Notes: generated by a model from the letters alone, not told the origin. DNA of 64,000 nt from Citricoccus sp. SGAir0253 (GCF_005877055.1 NZ_CP039424.1:1984001-2048000); one strand, 5' to 3'. Shown: positions 37,533 through 47,003, counted from the stretch's first letter. Program-made: numbers and translations.

Positions 37533-40130
37533 GTGTCCACCCTGAACATCACCCGCGACGAGGCGGCCGCGCGCGCCGCCGTCCTGAGCGTCGAGTCCTA
37601 CGCGGTCGAGCTGGACCTGGCCCTCGAGGGGGCCCACTTCGGCTCGCGGACCACGGTCACCTTCACCGCGGCCCCGGAGGCGGAGGGCAGGCCCACCTTC
37701 ATCGACTTCGTCTCGAGCCAGGCGCCCACGGTGACCCTCAACGGCACGGCCCTGCCCGCGGACGCCTTCGACGGCACCCGGATCACCCTGGCCCCGCGGG
37801 CCGGCCGGAACACCCTCGTGGTGGACGGGCTGGGCGACTACATGAACACGGGCGAGGGCCTGCACCGCTTCGTGGACCCGGTGGACGGGGAGACCTACCT
37901 CTACACGCAGTTCGAGGTCCCGGACTCCCGGCGCATGTTCGCCGTCTTCGAGCAGCCGGACCTCAAGGCGAGCTTCACGTTCACCGTGACCGCCCCGGAG
38001 CACTGGACCGTGGTGTCCAACTCCCCCACCCCCGAGCCGGTGCCGGCCACGGACGGCGCCGGCGGCGCGGGCGGGCGGTCCACCTGGGCCTTCTCCCCCA
38101 CCCCGCGCATCTCCTCCTACATCACCGCGCTCATCGCCGGCCCGTACCGGTCCACCCACGCGGAGCTGACGAGCGCCGACGGCCGGACCATCCCGCTGGG
38201 GGCCTACTGCCGCGCCTCGCTGTTCGAGTACCTGGACGCGGAGAACATCTTCGAGCTGACCCGCCGGGGCTTCGAGTTCTTCGAGGCCCAGTTCGGCACC
38301 CCGTACCCGTTCGAGAAGTACGACCAGCTCTTCGTGCCCGAGTTCAACGCCGGGGCCATGGAGAACGCCGGGGCCGTGACGTTCCTGGAGAACTACGTCT
38401 TCCGCTCCACCGTGCCCGAGGCCATGGTCGAGCGGCGCGCCATCACGGTGCTGCACGAGCTGGCGCACATGTGGTTCGGGGACCTGGTGACGATGCGCTG
38501 GTGGAACGACCTGTGGCTCAACGAGTCCTTCGCCGAGTTCATGTCCACGCTGGCCGCCGCGGAGAACACCCGCTACACCGGGGCCTGGACCACCTTCTCC
38601 TCCATGGAGAAGAACTGGGCCTACCGCCAGGACCAGCTCTCCACCACCCACCCCATCAAGGCCGAGATCCGGGACCTGGACGACGTGCTGGTGAACTTCG
38701 ACGGCATCACCTATGCCAAGGGCGCCTCCGTGCTGCGCCAGCTCGTGGCCTGGGTCGGCCAGGAGAACTTCATGGCCGGGGTGCGCGAGTACTTCGGCAA
38801 GCACGCCTGGTCCAACACCGAGCTGCCGGACCTGATGCGCGAGCTGGAGGCCTCCTCCGGCCGGGACCTGTCCGCGTGGACCCACCAGTGGCTGGAGACC
38901 TCCGGGGTCAACACGCTCGCCGTGGAGGTGGACGCCGAGGAGTCCGACGACGGCGCCATCACCTCCCTGCGCCTGCACCAGTCCGCGCCGGGGGACGGCA
39001 CCCCCGGGGACCCCGTGCTGCGCCCGCACCGCATGGCCGTGGGCTTCTACTCCGAGGACGGCTCGGGACGGCTGGTGCGCACGGACCGCTTCGAGCTGGA
39101 CGTGCACGGGGCCGTCACCGAGGTCGCCGAGGCCGCGGGCCGGCCGCGGCCCGACCTCATCCTGCCCAACGACGACGACCTGGCCTACGCGAAGATCCGC
39201 CTGGACTCCGGGTCCTGGCACACGGCGGCCACCCGGCTGAAGGACGTGGCCGAGTCGCTGCCGCGCACCCTGCTGTGGGGGGCGGCCTGGGACACCACGC
39301 GGGACGCCGACGCCACCGCCGTGTGGTTCACCGACCTGGTGCTGGCCAACATCGGCCACGAGCGCGACTCCTCCGTGGTCCAGACCCTCCTGCGCCAGCT
39401 GGCCACCACGCTCTCCCAGTACGCGGCCCCGTCCCACGCCCCCGCGCTGCGGGCCGCCGCCGCCGACCGCCTGCTCGAGCTGGCCCGGCAGGCCGAGGCC
39501 GGCTCCGACAACCAGCTGCAGTTCGTCAAGGCCTTCGCCCTGCACGCCCGCTCCGGCGCGCAGCTGGACACCCTCGCGGCGCTGCATGCCGGCGCGGAGG
39601 AGCTGCCGGGGCTGGACCTCAACACGGACCTGCGGTGGGAGATGCTCACCGGGCTGGTGGCCGGCGGCCGCGCCGGGGAGCCGGAGATCGCCTCGGCCGA
39701 GGCCGAGGACGCCACCGCCACGGGCGCCCTGGCCGCGGCCCAGGCGCGCGCCGCCGTCCCGGCCGCCGAGGCCAAGGAGGCCGCCTGGCAGCAGGTGGTC
39801 TCCGGCGCCCTGTCCAACATGACCCAGCGCAACGTGCTGCTCGGCTACAACCGGGTCCACGAGCCGGAGCTGCTGGCCCCGTTCGCCGAGCGGTACTTCG
39901 GCACCGTGGAGCAGCTGTGGGCCTCGCGCTCGCACGAGATGGCCGAGTCCGCGGCGGTGGGGCTGTTCCCCGGCGCCCAGGTCTCGCAGCGGTCCATCGA
40001 CGCGGCGAACGCCCTCGTGGAGCGCACGCGCAGCGCGCAGCCCGCGCTGTCCCGGACGGTCGCCGAGGCCCGCGACGAGATGGTGCGCGCCCTGGCGGCC
40101 CGCCACGCGGACGCCGCCGCCCGCCGCTGA
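37533..40130 (+). CDS. pepN: Aminopeptidase N
   Basis: An M1 family zinc aminopeptidase, cytoplasmic. The 865-residue protein has the substrate-anchoring FNAGAMENAGAVTF (about residue 274), the zinc site HELAHMWFGD with the third ligand in NESFAEF (about 307-331), and the ERAP1_C-type helical C-terminal domain, as in Streptomyces and mycobacterial PepN. GTG 37533 (MSTLNITRDEAAA) has GGAGG at good spacing, and the open frame upstream is not conserved. It is divergent from rpiB-nei, as in mycobacteria. Confidence 0.97.
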   Translation: MSTLNITRDEAAARAAVLSVESYAVELDLALEGAHFGSRTTVTFTAAPEAEGRPTFIDFVSSQAPTVTLNGTALPADAFDGTRITLAPRAGRNTLVVDGLGDYMNTGEGLHRFVDPVDGETYLYTQFEVPDSRRMFAVFEQPDLKASFTFTVTAPEHWTVVSNSPTPEPVPATDGAGGAGGRSTWAFSPTPRISSYITALIAGPYRSTHAELTSADGRTIPLGAYCRASLFEYLDAENIFELTRRGFEFFEAQFGTPYPFEKYDQLFVPEFNAGAMENAGAVTFLENYVFRSTVPEAMVERRAITVLHELAHMWFGDLVTMRWWNDLWLNESFAEFMSTLAAAENTRYTGAWTTFSSMEKNWAYRQDQLSTTHPIKAEIRDLDDVLVNFDGITYAKGASVLRQLVAWVGQENFMAGVREYFGKHAWSNTELPDLMRELEASSGRDLSAWTHQWLETSGVNTLAVEVDAEESDDGAITSLRLHQSAPGDGTPGDPVLRPHRMAVGFYSEDGSGRLVRTDRFELDVHGAVTEVAEAAGRPRPDLILPNDDDLAYAKIRLDSGSWHTAATRLKDVAESLPRTLLWGAAWDTTRDADATAVWFTDLVLANIGHERDSSVVQTLLRQLATTLSQYAAPSHAPALRAAAADRLLELARQAEAGSDNQLQFVKAFALHARSGAQLDTLAALHAGAEELPGLDLNTDLRWEMLTGLVAGGRAGEPEIASAEAEDATATGALAAAQARAAVPAAEAKEAAWQQVVSGALSNMTQRNVLLGYNRVHEPELLAPFAERYFGTVEQLWASRSHEMAESAAVGLFPGAQVSQRSIDAANALVERTRSAQPALSRTVAEARDEMVRALAARHADAAARR

Positions 40131-40203
40131 GCGGCGGGGTCACCGCCCCCACGCAGGGCCCCGCGGGCCAGGTCACCCACAACGGCAGGACCGCGCGTCC
40201 TCC

Positions 40204-40278
40204 GGGGTCGCATCCGATGGACACCAGGCGAGGGCACCCATCGGAGGCGACCCCGGGACCGGACGGGGTCCCGGGGTC
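40204..40278. terminator. Two overlapping hairpins between pepN and FG-GAP gene
   Basis: GGGGTCGCATCCGATGG (40204-40220) pairs with CCATCGGAGGCGACCCC (40239-40255) with one mismatch. GACCCCGGGACC (40249-40260) pairs with GGTCCCGGGGTC (40267-40278). They share bases 40249-40255 and so are mutually exclusive. One suits the pepN transcript, the other the convergent FG-GAP gene. Confidence 0.65.
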
Positions 40279-40294
40279 GGCTCCGGGGCCGGGG

Positions 40295-41530
40295 TCAGGA
40301 CAGTCGCACCGTGGTGGCCGAGTGGCCGAACCCCACGATGTCGTCCCGCCCGTCGCCGTTGACGTCCCCGAGCAGCCGCGGGTACTTGTCGGGCACCCAG
40401 CCGGCGGCGTACCCGAACTGGGTGGTCAGCCGCTGCGGGCCGAACAGGAAGTTGTCGTCCCCGTAGGCCACGTAGGTACCGGCGTGGCCGAAGCCCACCA
40501 CGTCCGCGATCCCGTCGCCGTTGACGTCGGCCGTCGTCCGCGGGTGACGGTCCACCCGCCAGCCCTGGTCGGTGCCGAAGTCGCGCAGCTCCAGGGACGT
40601 GGCGAAGAACTTCGGCTCCCCGGGATCGAAGGCCCGCGAGTACGCGGCGTAGACCCCGCGCCCGCCGACGCCGAGGATGTCGGCGCGCTGGTCGCCGTTG
40701 GCATCGGCGACGGCCCGCGGATGGCGGTCGACCCGCCAGCCCTGGGCGTACCCGAAGTTGCGGACCTCGAGCGCGGCCTGGGTGAAGGTGTCGCCGAGGG
40801 CGGAGAAGTACGAGACGTACACCCCGGCGTCGCCGAAGCCGACGATGTCGGCCGTCCCGTTGCCGTCCACGTCCGCGAGCATCCGCGGGTGCTTGTCCAC
40901 CCGCCAGCCCCGGTCGTAGCCGTAGCTGTCGCTCCGCTTGCCCGTCCCGACGAAGGTGCGGTTGGCCAGGCCGTGGGAGATGGTCACCCCGGAATAGCCG
41001 AAGCCCACGATGTCGGCGGTGCCGTTGCCGTTGAGGTCGGCCAGCTGCCGCGGATGCACCCCCACCCGCCAGCCCTGGGCGTAGCCGAAGTCCCGCACCT
41101 TCAGGGCCGCGGGGGTGAAGGAGCCGTCGGGCTGGGCGTAGGAGACGTAGACCCCGGCGTGGCCGAAGCCCACGAGGTCCCCGCGCCCGTCCCCGTCGAC
41201 GTCGGCGACCGTGCGCACGTGCCGGGCGTTGGACCAGCCTTGGGCGGCGCCCATGTTGCGCAGCTTCAGCCGCGGGGCGCTGAACGTCCCGTCGGCCCGG
41301 CCGTAGGCGACGAAGACGCCCGGGTCGCCGAAGCCGACCACGTCCTCGCGGCCGTCCCCGTTGACGTCGGCCAGTTCGCGCACGTGCTGGTCGACCCGCC
41401 AGCCCTGGGAGTAGGAGAACATCGGCTGGGACGCGGCGTGGGCCGGTGCACCCAGGGCCAGTGCGGTCACGGCCAGGGCCGCCGCACAACTGCCGCCGAC
41501 CACGCGGCGGGAGATCGAACGCTTCATCAT
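40295..41530 (-). CDS. Secreted FG-GAP (VCBS) repeat beta-propeller protein
   Basis: A 411-residue exported protein. The N-terminus (MMKRSISRR then about 20 hydrophobic residues ending PAHAAS) is a Sec signal peptide with cleavage after AHA. The rest is seven repeats of about 53 residues built as GWRVDxHPR, ADVNGDGxxDIVGFG and GVYVSY, the last one shortened. DxNGDGxxD is a calcium-binding loop of the integrin alpha/FG-GAP type, so a seven-bladed propeller is expected outside the cell. There is no enzyme or anchor domain. ATG 41530 or the next codon is the start. It stands alone between hairpins and fdhD. Function is unknown; such domains often bind carbohydrate or protein. Confidence 0.88.
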   Translation of the reverse strand: MMKRSISRRVVGGSCAAALAVTALALGAPAHAASQPMFSYSQGWRVDQHVRELADVNGDGREDVVGFGDPGVFVAYGRADGTFSAPRLKLRNMGAAQGWSNARHVRTVADVDGDGRGDLVGFGHAGVYVSYAQPDGSFTPAALKVRDFGYAQGWRVGVHPRQLADLNGNGTADIVGFGYSGVTISHGLANRTFVGTGKRSDSYGYDRGWRVDKHPRMLADVDGNGTADIVGFGDAGVYVSYFSALGDTFTQAALEVRNFGYAQGWRVDRHPRAVADANGDQRADILGVGGRGVYAAYSRAFDPGEPKFFATSLELRDFGTDQGWRVDRHPRTTADVNGDGIADVVGFGHAGTYVAYGDDNFLFGPQRLTTQFGYAAGWVPDKYPRLLGDVNGDGRDDIVGFGHSATTVRLS

Positions 41531-41702
41531 GAACCCCTGTCCGGTAATGGATCGTCTCGCGCACCATCACCTGGCCGTCCGCGGAGGAGCGTGGTCCTCG
41601 ACCGGGTGCTCGAGGGGTTCCGCGCCTTCCGGGCTGCGGAGGCGTCGGTGCCGGCCAGGGCAGCGCCGCCGAGGGGGTCGGGGCTGCTCCGGTGACGGGA
41701 TT

Positions 41703-42584
41703 CTAGGTCTCGGCGCGCGCAGCCGAGAAGGGCTGCGGTGCCCCCGCCCGCCCGCCGGGGACGATGCGCTGGTCCCCCGCGTAGATGACGAACCGCTCGC
41801 CGCGGACGAACCCGGCGAGCGTCATGCCGGACTCCCGGGCGAGGTCCACGGCCAGGGACGAGGGCGCAGAGACCGAGGCGAGCATCGGCACCCCGGCCAT
41901 CAGGGCCTTCTGGGTCAGCTCGAAGCTCGCGCGGCCGGAGACCATGAGCACGTGCCCGGCCAGCGGCAGCATGTCCTGCAGCAGCGCCCAGCCGAGCACC
42001 TTGTCCACCGCGTTGTGCCGGCCCACGTCCTCGCGGACGGCCAGCAGCTCCCCGGTGGCGGCCTCGAACAGCCCGGCGGCGTGCAGTCCGCCGGTCCGGT
42101 CGAAGACCTTCTGGCGCTCGCGCAGCACCTCGGGCAGGGACAGCACGAGCTCCTCGCTCACCGTCATGCGGTCCCCCGCCACGGGATGGCGCGTGGTGGT
42201 GCGCACCGAGTCGATGCTCGTGCGCCCGCACAGCCCGCACGCGCTCGTCATCAGCACGTACCGCTCGAGCGCCGGGGCGGGGGCGGCCACGCCCGGGGAC
42301 AGCACCACGTCCACGGTGTTGTCCGTCTCCTCCGCCCCCGGGCCGAAGTCCCGGCCGCAGTAGCGGACGGAGGACACGTCCGCGGCCGAGGAGATGAGCC
42401 CCTCGCTGAGCAGGAAGCCGACGGCGAGGGAGAAGTCCTCGGTCGGGGTGCGCATGGTCACCGCCAGGCGCCGGCCGTTCACCCGGATCTCGAGCGGCTC
42501 CTCGGCGGCCAGCACGTCGGCCCTCGCCTCGCGCCGGCCGTCCCTGACCCGTACCACGCGCACGCGTGACTCACTCCTGCCCAT
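41703..42584 (-). CDS. fdhD: Formate dehydrogenase accessory sulfurtransferase FdhD
   Basis: FdhD passes sulfur from a cysteine desulfurase to the molybdenum cofactor before it enters formate dehydrogenase. The 293-residue protein has MTSACGLCGRTS with the two required cysteines, RTPTEDFSLAVGFLLSEGLI, the DVGRHNAVDKVLG segment and the SGRASFELTQKAL end of the fold. ATG 42584 (MGRSESRVR) is chosen. It diverges from the moco cluster by 84 bp. No formate dehydrogenase structural gene is in the window. Confidence 0.95.
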   Translation of the reverse strand: MGRSESRVRVVRVRDGRREARADVLAAEEPLEIRVNGRRLAVTMRTPTEDFSLAVGFLLSEGLISSAADVSSVRYCGRDFGPGAEETDNTVDVVLSPGVAAPAPALERYVLMTSACGLCGRTSIDSVRTTTRHPVAGDRMTVSEELVLSLPEVLRERQKVFDRTGGLHAAGLFEAATGELLAVREDVGRHNAVDKVLGWALLQDMLPLAGHVLMVSGRASFELTQKALMAGVPMLASVSAPSSLAVDLARESGMTLAGFVRGERFVIYAGDQRIVPGGRAGAPQPFSAARAET

Positions 42585-42656
42585 GCCCCCATGATCCACG
42601 CCCCGGCGCCGTGCGCGCCACCGCCGTCGCGGACCGCGTGCCGCGCACCCGGGCAC

Positions 42657-42662
42657 TAGGGT
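42657..42662 (+). promoter_or_regulatory. -10 element of the moeB operon, probably leaderless
   Basis: TAGGGT, then 6 nt (GGGGGC), then the ATG at 42669. Confidence 0.45.
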
Positions 42663-42668
42663 GGGGGC

Positions 42669-43811
42669 ATGTCCAGCGAACCGTCGTCCGCCCGCACGCT
42701 GCGCCAGCGCACGCTGCCGCAGGTCGGGGAGTCGGGCCAGGAGCTGCTCGCCGCGGCCACGGTCGCCGTGGTCGGGGCCGGCGGGCTGGGCTCGCCCGTC
42801 ATCCAGTACCTGGCCGCCGCCGGGATCGGCACCCTGCACGTGATCGACGACGACCACGTGGAGCTGAGCAACCTCAACCGCCAGACCCTCCACGGGGTGG
42901 ACACCCTGGGCCGGCCCAAGACGGAGGGCGCCGTGGCCGCCGCGGCCCGGCTGTCCCCCGAGACCACCGTCGTCCCGCACCGCCTGCGCCTCACCGACGC
43001 CAACGCCGCGGAGCTGCTGGGTGCCGCCGACGTCATCGTCGACGGCTCGGACTCCTTCGCCACCCGGTTCACGGTGCACCGGGCGGCCACGGCCCTCGGC
43101 CTCCCCGTGGTCTTCGGCGCCCTGTTCCAGTGGAACGCGCAGGTCACGGTCTTCTGGTCCGCCCCGCCCGCCGCCTCCGGCCTGGCCCCCGTCGTGCTGA
43201 CGGACGTCTTCCCGGACACCGCCGCCACCCACGCCTCCCCCGGCTGCGCCGAGGCGGGGGTGCTCGGCGCCGTCGTCGGGATCGCCGGATCCTTCCTGGC
43301 ACTCGAGACGGTCAAGCTCGTCCTGGGCACCGGCCGGCCCCTCCTGGGCCGCGTGCTGCTCGTGGACGGGCTCGCCGGGACCACCACCGAGGTCCCGCTG
43401 GCTCCGTCCCCCGCCTCCGCGCCGCCGGCCCGCGCGGCGGGCCTCCCGACGGCGGTCCCGGCCGGCCCCCGCACCGCCGCTCCCCGGCCGGTGGCCCGGG
43501 GCGAGGTGGGCCCGGACGCGGTGTGGCTGGACGTGCGGCGACCCGAGGAGAGCCGGGAGCGGCCCGGCCCGGCCGGGACCGTGCGGCTGCCCCTGGACCG
43601 CCTGCTGCGCCTGGAGGACGGGCCGGGCGGCGGCCTGCCCTCGGGCCACCCGCTCGCCGGGGTGGACCCGGCGCGCCCGCTGCTGCCGTTCTGCGCCGCC
43701 GGCCCCCGCAGCGCCGCCGCGGCCCGGCACCTGGAGCGCCTGGGCTGGACCGTGGCCGGCTACCTCGACGGCGGCCTGCCGGGGCCGGGCACGGGGGACG
43801 GCCGTGCCTGA
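42669..43811 (+). CDS. moeB: MoeB/MoeZ-type adenylyltransferase with rhodanese domain
   Basis: Activates the C-terminal glycine of MoaD by adenylation and, through its rhodanese domain, can donate the sulfur. Residues about 1-245 are the ThiF/E1 domain: VVGAGGLGSPVIQYLAAAG, the SNLNRQTLHG ATP site and SPGCAEAGVLGAVVG with the conserved cysteine. The paired CxxC zinc motifs of E. coli MoeB are missing, as in MoeZ. Residues about 285-375 are a rhodanese domain with active-site CAAGPRS. The linker is Ala/Pro-rich. It overlaps moeA by 8 bp and is first in the plus-strand moco operon. Confidence 0.93.
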   Translation: MSSEPSSARTLRQRTLPQVGESGQELLAAATVAVVGAGGLGSPVIQYLAAAGIGTLHVIDDDHVELSNLNRQTLHGVDTLGRPKTEGAVAAAARLSPETTVVPHRLRLTDANAAELLGAADVIVDGSDSFATRFTVHRAATALGLPVVFGALFQWNAQVTVFWSAPPAASGLAPVVLTDVFPDTAATHASPGCAEAGVLGAVVGIAGSFLALETVKLVLGTGRPLLGRVLLVDGLAGTTTEVPLAPSPASAPPARAAGLPTAVPAGPRTAAPRPVARGEVGPDAVWLDVRRPEESRERPGPAGTVRLPLDRLLRLEDGPGGGLPSGHPLAGVDPARPLLPFCAAGPRSAAAARHLERLGWTVAGYLDGGLPGPGTGDGRA

Positions 43812-45150
43812 GTTCCGCTACCTCCCGGTCGACGCCCACCGCGACCGCGTCCTCGCCACCGTGCCCGTGCTGCCGGCGGAGACCCTGCCCCTGGACCGCG
43901 CGCCGGGCCGCACGCTGGCCGCCCCCGCCGTCGCGGCCCTGGACCTGCCGCCGTGGGACAACTCGGCCATGGACGGCTACGCCGTGCGGTCGCGGGACAC
44001 CGTCGATGCCGCGGCCGGCGTCCCGGTCCGGCTCGAGGTGGTGGCCGAGCTGCCCGCCGGCACCGCCGAGGACCCCGCGCTCGGGCCGGGCCGGGCGGCC
44101 CGGATCATGACCGGCGCGCCGATGCCGACGGCGGCGGACGCCGTCGTGCCCCTCGAGGACACCGTGGGCTGGGACCCCGCCGCGCCCACCGCCGGCACGG
44201 CCGCCCCCGCGCACGTGGACCTGGACCGGCCCGCGACCGCCGGGCGGCACGTGCGCCGCCGCGGCGAGGACGTGCGGGCCGGGGACCGGGTCGCCGCGGC
44301 GGGCGAGGCGCTCACCGCGCACCGGCTCTCCGCCGTGGCCGCCGCCGGCGTCGCCGAGGTGGCGGTGCACCGGGCGCCGCGCGTGGTCGTGGTCAGCACG
44401 GGCAGCGAGCTCGTCGCGCCCGGCCGGCCGGTGCGCCGTGGCCAGATCCCGGACTCGAACAGCCACCTGCTCGCCGCCCTCGTGCGCGGCGCCGGCGGCG
44501 AGGTCGTCCACCGGGGACAGGTCTCCGACGACCCGGCCGGCTTGCGCCGCCTGCTGGCCGCCACGGCCGCGGAGTCGGACGCCGTGGTCGTCACCGGCGG
44601 GGCCAGCGTGGGCGCGCACGACGTGGCGCGCCTGGTGCTCGCCCCGGACGCCGCGGGCGGCGTCCCGCTCACGGACGCCGCCGCCTCCCCCGCCCCCGGC
44701 CCGGACGGGTCCCGGGCGGCGGCCGGCGTCGCCGTGCGCTTCGACCGCGTGGCCGTGCAGCCGGGCAAGCCACAGGGCTTCGGGCTGCTGCCGGACGGCC
44801 GGCCCGTGTGGTCGCTGCCCGGGAACCCGGTCAGCGCGTGGGTGGGCTTCGTGCTGTTCGTCGAGCCCGGGCTGCTGGCGATGCAGGGCCGGGCGCGTCC
44901 GGTGACGCCGTGGCAGCCCGTCACCGCCGAGGACGGCTGGCGCTCCCCGCCGCGCCGCGAGCAGTACGTCCCGGTCCGGGTGGTGTCCGACCCGGGCGAG
45001 CCGCTGCGCGTGGCCCAGGCCACCGAGCGCGGCTCCGGTTCCCACCTGGCCGGGCGCATGGCCCGGGCCACCGGCCTGGCGCGCGTCCCGGCCGCGACCA
45101 CCGAGGTGTCCCCCGGGGACACCGTCCTCTACCGCTCCCTGGAGGCCTGA
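43804..45150 (+). CDS. moeA: Molybdopterin molybdotransferase
   Basis: Inserts molybdate into adenylylated molybdopterin, in cooperation with the MogA/MoaB protein. The 448-residue protein has the four-domain layout: PPWDNSAMDGYAV near residue 50, RIMTGAPMPTAADAVVP, the RRRGEDVRAG segment, the MoCF domain with VVVSTGSEL, DSNSHLLAA and TGGASVGAHD, and SLPGNPVSAWVGF near the C-terminal domain. The GTG at 43804 lies within the end of moeB, and the stop overlaps the moaC start by one base, so translation is coupled on both sides. Confidence 0.96.
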   Translation: MPEFRYLPVDAHRDRVLATVPVLPAETLPLDRAPGRTLAAPAVAALDLPPWDNSAMDGYAVRSRDTVDAAAGVPVRLEVVAELPAGTAEDPALGPGRAARIMTGAPMPTAADAVVPLEDTVGWDPAAPTAGTAAPAHVDLDRPATAGRHVRRRGEDVRAGDRVAAAGEALTAHRLSAVAAAGVAEVAVHRAPRVVVVSTGSELVAPGRPVRRGQIPDSNSHLLAALVRGAGGEVVHRGQVSDDPAGLRRLLAATAAESDAVVVTGGASVGAHDVARLVLAPDAAGGVPLTDAAASPAPGPDGSRAAAGVAVRFDRVAVQPGKPQGFGLLPDGRPVWSLPGNPVSAWVGFVLFVEPGLLAMQGRARPVTPWQPVTAEDGWRSPPRREQYVPVRVVSDPGEPLRVAQATERGSGSHLAGRMARATGLARVPAATTEVSPGDTVLYRSLEA

Positions 45151-45755
45151 TGGAGTCCACCGACCGCACCGCCCGCACCGGTCCCGCCCCCGTGGTCCCG
45201 GAACCCGGGCCCGTCGCCATCCCCGGCCCCGAGCCGGTCGCCCAGCCCCTCCCGTCCGCTGCCGCCGGCAGCGGTGCGGACGGCTTCACCCACCTGTCCG
45301 GCGACGGCTCGGCCCGCATGGTGGACGTCACGGCCAAGTCCCCCACCGTGCGCAGCGCGACCGCGGAGGCCACCGTGCTCGTGGCCCCGGCGGTCCTGGC
45401 CGCCCTCACGGGCGGCACCGTGCCCAAGGGCGACGTGTGGGCCGTGGCCCGCATCGCCGGGATCCAGGCGGCCAAGCGCTGCGCCGAGCTGCTGCCGCTG
45501 GCCCACGTGATCGGCGTGCACGGGGCCACCGTGGACTTCGAGGTCGGCGAGGACCGGATCCGCGTGGTGGCCACCGCCCGCACGGCCGACCGCACGGGCG
45601 TGGAGATGGAGGCCATGACCGCGGCCTCGGTGGCCGGGCTGGCCATGGTGGACATGGTCAAGGGCCTGGACCGTTCCGTGGAGCTCACCGGGATCCGGCT
45701 GCTGGAGAAGACCGGCGGGCGCTCCGGCACGTGGCGCCGCGAGGGGCACGCCTGA
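45150..45755 (+). CDS. moaC: Cyclic pyranopterin monophosphate synthase
   Basis: Works after MoaA to convert the GTP-derived 3',8-cyclo intermediate to cyclic pyranopterin monophosphate. The 201-residue protein carries a Pro-rich N-terminal extension of about 45 residues absent from most MoaC proteins. The core then starts at [18 protein letters not shown] and continues with [24 protein letters not shown], the DMVKGLDR active-site region and [13 protein letters not shown] 45150 overlaps the moeA stop (TGATG). If translation instead began nearer the core, no better start codon is visible. Confidence 0.95.
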   Translation: MESTDRTARTGPAPVVPEPGPVAIPGPEPVAQPLPSAAAGSGADGFTHLSGDGSARMVDVTAKSPTVRSATAEATVLVAPAVLAALTGGTVPKGDVWAVARIAGIQAAKRCAELLPLAHVIGVHGATVDFEVGEDRIRVVATARTADRTGVEMEAMTAASVAGLAMVDMVKGLDRSVELTGIRLLEKTGGRSGTWRREGHA

Positions 45756-45756
45756 C

Positions 45757-46764
45757 GTGCCGGACCCCCAGCTGACCGCCGTGATCCTCGCCGGCGGCGC
45801 GTCCCGGCGGATGGGGCGGGACAAGGCGTCCCTCGAGCTCGACGGCGTGAGCCTCCTGGAGCGCACCGCCGCGGCGGCACGGGCGGCGGGGGCCTCGCGG
45901 GTCGTCGTGGCCGGCCCGGCGCCGGCGGCGCCCGCCCCCGCGCTGGACGGCGCCCGGTTCGTGCGAGAGGACCCGTCCCTCTCCGGCCCGGTCGCCGCGC
46001 TGGAGGCCGCGCTGGCCGCCGTCGACACCGACTGGGTGTTGCTCGTGCCCTGCGACCTGGCCCGGCCGGAGGAGGCCTGCCGCGCCCTGGTGGGCGGGAC
46101 GCGCGGGCCCCACGGCGTCGTGGCCGTGGACGCCACCGGCCACCGCCAGCACCTGACCGCGCTGCTGGAGACGGCCGCGGTCCGCGCCGGCGCCCGGCCG
46201 GGCACCACGCGGGTCCGCGAGCGGCTCGCCGGCCTGGACCTCGCCGAACGGCCCGAGCCGGCCGGGGCGCCCGGGCTCTGGGAGGACATGGACACCCCCG
46301 ACGACGTGGCCCGGGTCCGGGCCGGGAGAGGAGGCGCCGTGAGCGGCGACCGGGAGGACGAGAGCGGGCCGCGCGGCGAGCGGGAGACGCCCCGGACCCC
46401 ACCCCGCGACAACGAGATACCGGGGCTGCGGGCGTGGATGGCCGCCGTCGTGGCCGAGCTGGGCCTGCCCGGGGAGGTGATCGTGCCGGGGCCGCTGCTG
46501 GACACGGCCCGGGACGTCGCCACCCACGTGGTGCGCCCCGGCGCCCCGATGAGCACCTACCTCATCGGGGTGGCCCTGGGCCTGCAGTTGGCGGAGGCCG
46601 GCGCCGCCTCGCCCGCGGACTCGACGCCGCGGGACGGCACCCCGGCCGGCGCCGACCGGCCGGACGCCGGGCGCCCCGACACGGAGCGGCGGGTCCGGGA
46701 GCTGGCCGCCCGCGTGCAGGACCTGGCCCTGCGGTACGGCGAGGCCCCGGGCGGGGACCGCTGA
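45757..46764 (+). CDS. mobA: MobA-like molybdenum cofactor guanylyltransferase fused to DUF6457
   Basis: The N-terminal domain (about 1-190) links GMP to molybdopterin: [29 protein letters not shown] and the [15 protein letters not shown] end are typical of MobA. After an acidic, Arg-rich linker (about 190-220), a second domain (about 222-335; [36 protein letters not shown]) matches the small actinobacterial family DUF6457, which is often a separate gene beside moco genes. The GTG start is 1 bp after moaC, and the stop overlaps moaD. The role of the added domain is unknown; a helper for cofactor delivery is an inference. Confidence 0.9.
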   Translation: MPDPQLTAVILAGGASRRMGRDKASLELDGVSLLERTAAAARAAGASRVVVAGPAPAAPAPALDGARFVREDPSLSGPVAALEAALAAVDTDWVLLVPCDLARPEEACRALVGGTRGPHGVVAVDATGHRQHLTALLETAAVRAGARPGTTRVRERLAGLDLAERPEPAGAPGLWEDMDTPDDVARVRAGRGGAVSGDREDESGPRGERETPRTPPRDNEIPGLRAWMAAVVAELGLPGEVIVPGPLLDTARDVATHVVRPGAPMSTYLIGVALGLQLAEAGAASPADSTPRDGTPAGADRPDAGRPDTERRVRELAARVQDLALRYGEAPGGDR

Positions 46765-47003
46765 TGGCCCGCGTCCGGCTCTTCGCGGGTGCCGCGGACA
46801 TCCTGGGGACCACCGAGCTCGAGGTGCCGGCCGCCACGGCGGGCGAGCTGCGCGCCGCCCTCGTGGCCGGCCACGGCGTGAGCGCCCAGCGGGTCATCGA
46901 CCGGTGCTCGCTGCTCGTGGACGGCGTGCGCGCCGCGGGCGACGATCACCCCGTGGGCGCCGACTCCCTCGTGGACGTGCTGCCGCCATTCGCGGGGGGC
47001 TGA
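46764..47003 (+). CDS. moaD: Molybdopterin synthase small subunit
   Basis: A ubiquitin-like sulfur carrier of 79 residues whose C-terminal Gly-Gly (PPFAGG) is adenylated by MoeB and then thiocarboxylated. It starts [15 protein letters not shown], and VDVLPPFAGG at the end is diagnostic. ATG 46764 overlaps the mobA stop. It is the last gene of the plus-strand operon and converges on moaA across 86 bp without an obvious hairpin. Confidence 0.93.
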   Translation: MARVRLFAGAADILGTTELEVPAATAGELRAALVAGHGVSAQRVIDRCSLLVDGVRAAGDDHPVGADSLVDVLPPFAGG

